Shown here piece by piece: positions 7,170 through 9,098 of a stretch of DNA of 9,098 nt. The stretch is from positions 1-9,098 of the forward strand of contig JAJYVM010000133.1 of the NCBI GenBank assembly GCA_021792015.1. The letters run 5' to 3'. Below the pieces are notes generated by a model. It was given only the letters and a program-made list of their open reading frames with translations. It did not search any database and was not told where the DNA came from. Source of the stretch: Bacillota bacterium (lineage in GTDB: Bacteria > Bacillota > Sulfobacillia > RBS10-35 > JAJYVM01). The position numbers were made by a program, and so were the translations under genes. The number at the start of each line of letters is the position of its first letter. The stretch's first letter is position 1.

Positions 7170-7197
7170 GGCGGGATGGCATCTGGCGCCATCCGCC
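7170..7197. other. Strong stem-loop downstream of the L,D-transpeptidase gene
   Basis: The arm 7170-7180 pairs with GCCATCCGCC (7188-7197) in a 10-bp stem with one bulged G (7174 or 7175) and a 7-nt loop (ATCTGGC). It lies 150 nt after the transpeptidase stop. It may terminate or protect the 3' end of that transcript, but only two T residues follow, so it is not a textbook intrinsic terminator. Confidence 0.4.
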
Positions 7198-7391
7198 TTG
7201 CCGGGCAGGTGTCGGGCGCGCCCGCGCACGATGCGCCACATCTCGCCGACGTGCAGTGGCCACCCCCCTCCTGAGGCGGCCTGGCCGTGACCCCTGCGGC
7301 GCCTGCCATGCCCGGCACCGCCGCACCCTCCTGGGCCCGGCGTCCGCCACGCTCCGGCAGGCCAGCCCGCGCATGGGCGGGCCGCGGGCGG

Positions 7392-7419
7392 AACCCTTTC
7401 GGCGCATTCGACATACCAT
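7392..7419 (+). promoter_or_regulatory. Candidate sigma-E/sigma-K-type promoter of sigK
   Basis: CATACCAT (7412-7419) is one of few A/T-containing islands in the gap. It matches seven of eight positions of the sigma-E -10 consensus as I recall it (CATACAHT), and most of the sigma-K -10 (CATANNNTA). AAC at 7392-7394, 17 nt upstream, could serve as the short sigma-K -35; the sigma-E -35 match is poor. The box is 91 nt before the sigK ATG. In Bacillus, sigK is transcribed first by sigma-E and then by sigma-K itself, so the position is sensible. Match by eye only. Confidence 0.35.
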
Positions 7420-7510
7420 GCGGCACTGTTGCCGCGCGGCGGGGCGCGGTGTGGCCGGAGGCCCGGGACTGGGGGCAGGGCTCGGGGACGAGGAAGGGGT
7501 TGGCGAGGCG

Positions 7511-7969
7511 ATGGGGACAGCGTGGCTTCTGCTGCTGGCCCTGGCGGCGCTCCGCGGACTTGGCTGGCTTCACGGCTACCTGGCCAGCGGCTCCGCCTTT
7601 CCGCAGCCGCTCGGCGCTGACGAGGAGCGCGCCACGATCGCGCTCATGCGCGCGGGCGACCCGGATGCGCGCAATCGGCTGATCGAACATAACCTGCGGC
7701 TCGTGGTCCACATCGTAAAGAAGTTCGAGGGCAGCGGGGAGGATCCGGAGGATCTCATCTCCATCGGGACGGTCGGCCTGATCAAGGGGGTCGAGACCTT
7801 CGACCCCGGCAAGGGCACGCGCCTGGCCACCTACGCGGCGCGATGCATCGAGAACGAGGTGCTGATGCACCTGCGGTCGGGCAAGAAGATCCGCAACGAG
7901 GTCTTCCTGCAGGAGCCGATCGGCTCGGACCGCGAGGGCAACGAGATCACGCTGGTGGGCGCCCCTTAG
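7511..7969 (+). CDS. sigK: N-terminal half of pro-sigma-K (split or truncated sporulation sigma factor; spoIVCB-like)
   Basis: 152 codons encode the first part of the late mother-cell sigma factor. Residues 1-22 are a hydrophobic pro-sequence (MGTAWLLLLALAALRG...), which in Bacillus is removed by the SpoIVFB membrane protease; the likely mature start is near Y23. AFPQPL (29-34) matches the conserved start of the sigma-K body. Region 2.1 is about 53-72 (ARNRLIEHNLRLVVHIVKKF), and regions 2.2-2.4 about 77-123 (EDLISIGTVGLIKG, GKGTRLATYAARCIENEVLMHLRSG). The EPIGSDREGNEITLV segment (135-149) is still sigma-K-like. Then follow Gly-Ala-Pro and a stop. Region 3 and the -35-binding region 4 are missing, and no frame downstream encodes them, so this is not a simple frameshift. 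The ATG is preceded by GGCGAGGCG, with GAGG 3 nt away. As encoded, the product should not be a complete sigma factor. It resembles the 5' half of sigK genes interrupted by skin-type elements. Confidence 0.9.
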   Translation: MGTAWLLLLALAALRGLGWLHGYLASGSAFPQPLGADEERATIALMRAGDPDARNRLIEHNLRLVVHIVKKFEGSGEDPEDLISIGTVGLIKGVETFDPGKGTRLATYAARCIENEVLMHLRSGKKIRNEVFLQEPIGSDREGNEITLVGAP

Positions 7970-7987
7970 GCACCGTGGCGGGGTGCC
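7945..7987. other. sigK breakpoint with inverted repeat (candidate recombination site)
   Basis: Sigma-K similarity ends at V149 (codon 7955-7957); the next codons GGC GCC CCT TAG (7958-7969) are not sigma-like. Beginning at the last base of the stop codon is a perfect 6-bp inverted repeat, GGCACC (7969-7974) and GGTGCC (7982-7987), with a 7-nt loop. It may be an arm-type site of an integrated element or a short stem ending the truncated transcript. No T-run follows. The matching right-hand junction is not in this window. Confidence 0.35.
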
Positions 7988-8027
7988 AGGAACCGGCGGA
8001 CGGCGGGAGAATGGGTGGGCGGGGGGC

Positions 8028-8036
8028 AGGGAGAGG
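8028..8036 (+). promoter_or_regulatory. Ribosome binding site deciding the reductase start
   Basis: AGGGAGAGG lies 4 nt before the ATG at 8041. An in-frame ATG at 8011 also has a GGGAG upstream but would add a Gly/Arg-rich decapeptide before the Rossmann strand. Family members normally begin right at the first strand, so 8041 is preferred. Confidence 0.7.
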
Positions 8037-8040
8037 CGAC

Positions 8041-9093
8041 ATGCAGGTCACCATCATCGGCGCCGGCGCGATTGGCGGGGTCACGGGCGCGGGACTGCAG
8101 CGGGCGGGGCACGAGGTGACCCTGGTGGACAGCGAGCGGGCGCATGTGGAGGCGATCAACCGCGCCGGCCTCCGCATCTCCGGCGCCCACGGGGATTCCG
8201 TGGTCCGGCTCCGGGCCATCACGCCCGACCAGTTGGCTGCAGAGCCGCCGCTCCGGTTCGTCTGCCTGGCCGTGAAGGCGCACCACACCGAGGCGGCGCT
8301 CGAGCCCGTGGTCCCGCGCCTGGCGGCGGACGGGTTCGTGGTGTCGCTGCAGAACGGCTTCAACGAGGAAGTGATCGCCGAGCGGGTGGGGGCCGAACGG
8401 ACCGTCGGCTGCTTCCTGCATTTCGGCGCCGACTACCAGGAGCCCGGCCACATTCTGCTCGCCTACGACTATCCGTTCTTTATCGGCGAGATGGACGGGT
8501 ACTACCGGCCGCGGCTGAGCGAGATCAAGGGCGTGCTCGACGCCGCGATGCCGACCGTGATCACCAACAACGTGTGGGGCTACTTCTGGGGGAAGATGGG
8601 CTACGCCGCCCTTGCCTTCGGCATCGCCCTCAGCGACCAGCCGTCGCACGAGGTGCTCGCGCACCCCGAGCTGCGGCCGGCCCTGCGGGCGGCGGTGCGG
8701 GAGGTCGCATCCGTCGGCCGGGCCGAGGGGCGGTTCATCGAGATGATCGGCGACATGGACACGGGCATCTTCCTGGACGACAGCCCCGCCGGCCTGGCGC
8801 GGATCGACCGCTACTGGGACGAGTCCGTGGCGCGGGGGCGCCGGTCCAACAGCCTGAAGGTGTTCACGGGTATCCAGCGCGACCTGATGGTGAGAAAGCG
8901 CAAGACCGAGGTCGACCCGCACATGGGCGCCGTCATGGCCCACGCCCGCCGCGCCGGGGTGGCGACCCCGGTCATCGCGCAGATCGTGGACATGATCCAC
9001 GAGATCGAGGCCGGCCGGCGGACGCTGTCGTTGGACAACATCCGCGAGCTCAACGATCGCTGCGCACCCCACCTGAAGGCGGGGGCCGGGTAG
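8041..9093 (+). CDS. Ketopantoate reductase (PanE/ApbA) family oxidoreductase
   Basis: 350 aa, slightly longer than typical PanE (about 300). The N-terminal Rossmann domain starts at residue 2 with the NAD(P) motif GAGAIGG (7-13). VKA (78-80) and LQNGFN (103-108, Asn105 matching the conserved active-site Asn) follow. The C-terminal helical domain has TNNVWGYFWGKMGYAA (175-190), with K185 where the catalytic Lys lies, and RKRKTEVD (285-292), with E290 where the substrate-binding Glu is expected. Canonical PanE has Asn four residues after the Lys; here it is Ala189. The enzyme is therefore a divergent family member that may reduce another 2-oxo acid, and pantothenate synthesis is not assured. 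No other coenzyme A gene is nearby. It begins 72 nt after the truncated sigK stop on the same strand and could sit inside any intervening element. The gene is complete, stopping 5 nt before the window edge. Confidence 0.85.
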   Translation: MQVTIIGAGAIGGVTGAGLQRAGHEVTLVDSERAHVEAINRAGLRISGAHGDSVVRLRAITPDQLAAEPPLRFVCLAVKAHHTEAALEPVVPRLAADGFVVSLQNGFNEEVIAERVGAERTVGCFLHFGADYQEPGHILLAYDYPFFIGEMDGYYRPRLSEIKGVLDAAMPTVITNNVWGYFWGKMGYAALAFGIALSDQPSHEVLAHPELRPALRAAVREVASVGRAEGRFIEMIGDMDTGIFLDDSPAGLARIDRYWDESVARGRRSNSLKVFTGIQRDLMVRKRKTEVDPHMGAVMAHARRAGVATPVIAQIVDMIHEIEAGRRTLSLDNIRELNDRCAPHLKAGAG

Positions 9094-9098
9094 GGCGG

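Larger units (their letters stand above)
7021..7510. other. GC-rich intergenic region before sigK
   Basis: 490 bp with no credible gene: frames crossing it give Arg/Pro/Ala-rich translations without domains. It holds a strong bulged hairpin (7170-7197), a 6-bp hairpin (GCCCGC 7365-7370 with GCGGGC 7377-7382) and a sporulation-type -10 box candidate at 7412-7419. An uninterrupted CGGCGGCCGCCG palindrome lies at 7090-7101. Confidence 0.6.

Noticed and set aside
6857..7870. Minus-strand frames opposite sigK and its upstream gap
   Set aside because: Shadow of sigK in the opposite strand; no domain or ribosome site.
7957..8040. Simple frameshift as the reason sigK ends early
   Set aside because: The other two plus frames after the breakpoint encode nothing like sigma region 3 or 4, so a one- or two-base error cannot restore the gene.
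7966..9072. Minus-strand 368-codon frame opposite the reductase gene
   Set aside because: Antisense shadow with His/Arg/Val-rich composition. The plus strand encodes a clear PanE-family protein.

Overview
The window looks like chromosomal DNA of a high-GC (roughly two-thirds G+C by eye), endospore-forming member of the Bacillota. The main evidence is a gene at 7511-7969 for the N-terminal half of a pro-sigma-K, a mother-cell sporulation sigma factor. High GC, TTG starts and Shine-Dalgarno-type ribosome sites fit a deep Bacillota lineage of the Sulfobacillus, Thermaerobacter or Symbiobacterium kind. That placement is inference and no species is claimed.

Layout. At the left edge is the C-terminal end of a nucleotidyltransferase-fold protein (+ strand, ends 224). 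Convergent to it is a four-gene minus-strand block, in transcription order: an enolase-superfamily enzyme (5094-3955), a family-5 solute-binding lipoprotein (3802-2180) and two peptide-type ABC permeases (oppB/dppB-like 2175-1237, oppC/dppC-like 1232-345). The last three genes are separated by only 4 nt each. No ATPase genes are present. A 564-bp divergent gap (5095-5658) holds an 8-bp inverted repeat and four imperfect 12-bp tandem repeats. It leads to a plus-strand L,D-transpeptidase with a membrane anchor and a peptidoglycan-binding domain (about 5659-7020). A 490-bp GC-rich gap follows, with a strong hairpin and a sigma-E/sigma-K-like -10 box. Then come the split sigK and a ketopantoate-reductase-family oxidoreductase (8041-9093).

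How the genes may work together. The binding protein and permeases should import a peptide-like or related solute, and the enolase-superfamily enzyme probably acts on that solute or a product of it. The arrangement resembles the dpp-ykf murein-peptide module of Bacillus subtilis. However, the enzyme here has Tyr where the second catalytic Lys is expected, so its reaction is open. The L,D-transpeptidase is a cell-wall enzyme next to a sporulation gene, which suggests but does not prove a link to spore envelope synthesis.

Most notable observation. sigK keeps its hydrophobic pro-sequence and all of region 2, but homology stops just after region 2/early region 3 and the frame closes three codons later. 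Regions 3 and 4 are absent from the window in every frame. This is the signature of a sigK split by a skin-like intervening element or by another rearrangement, and the breakpoint differs from anything I can confirm from memory. A perfect 6-bp inverted repeat begins at the stop codon, and the next gene is not a recombinase.
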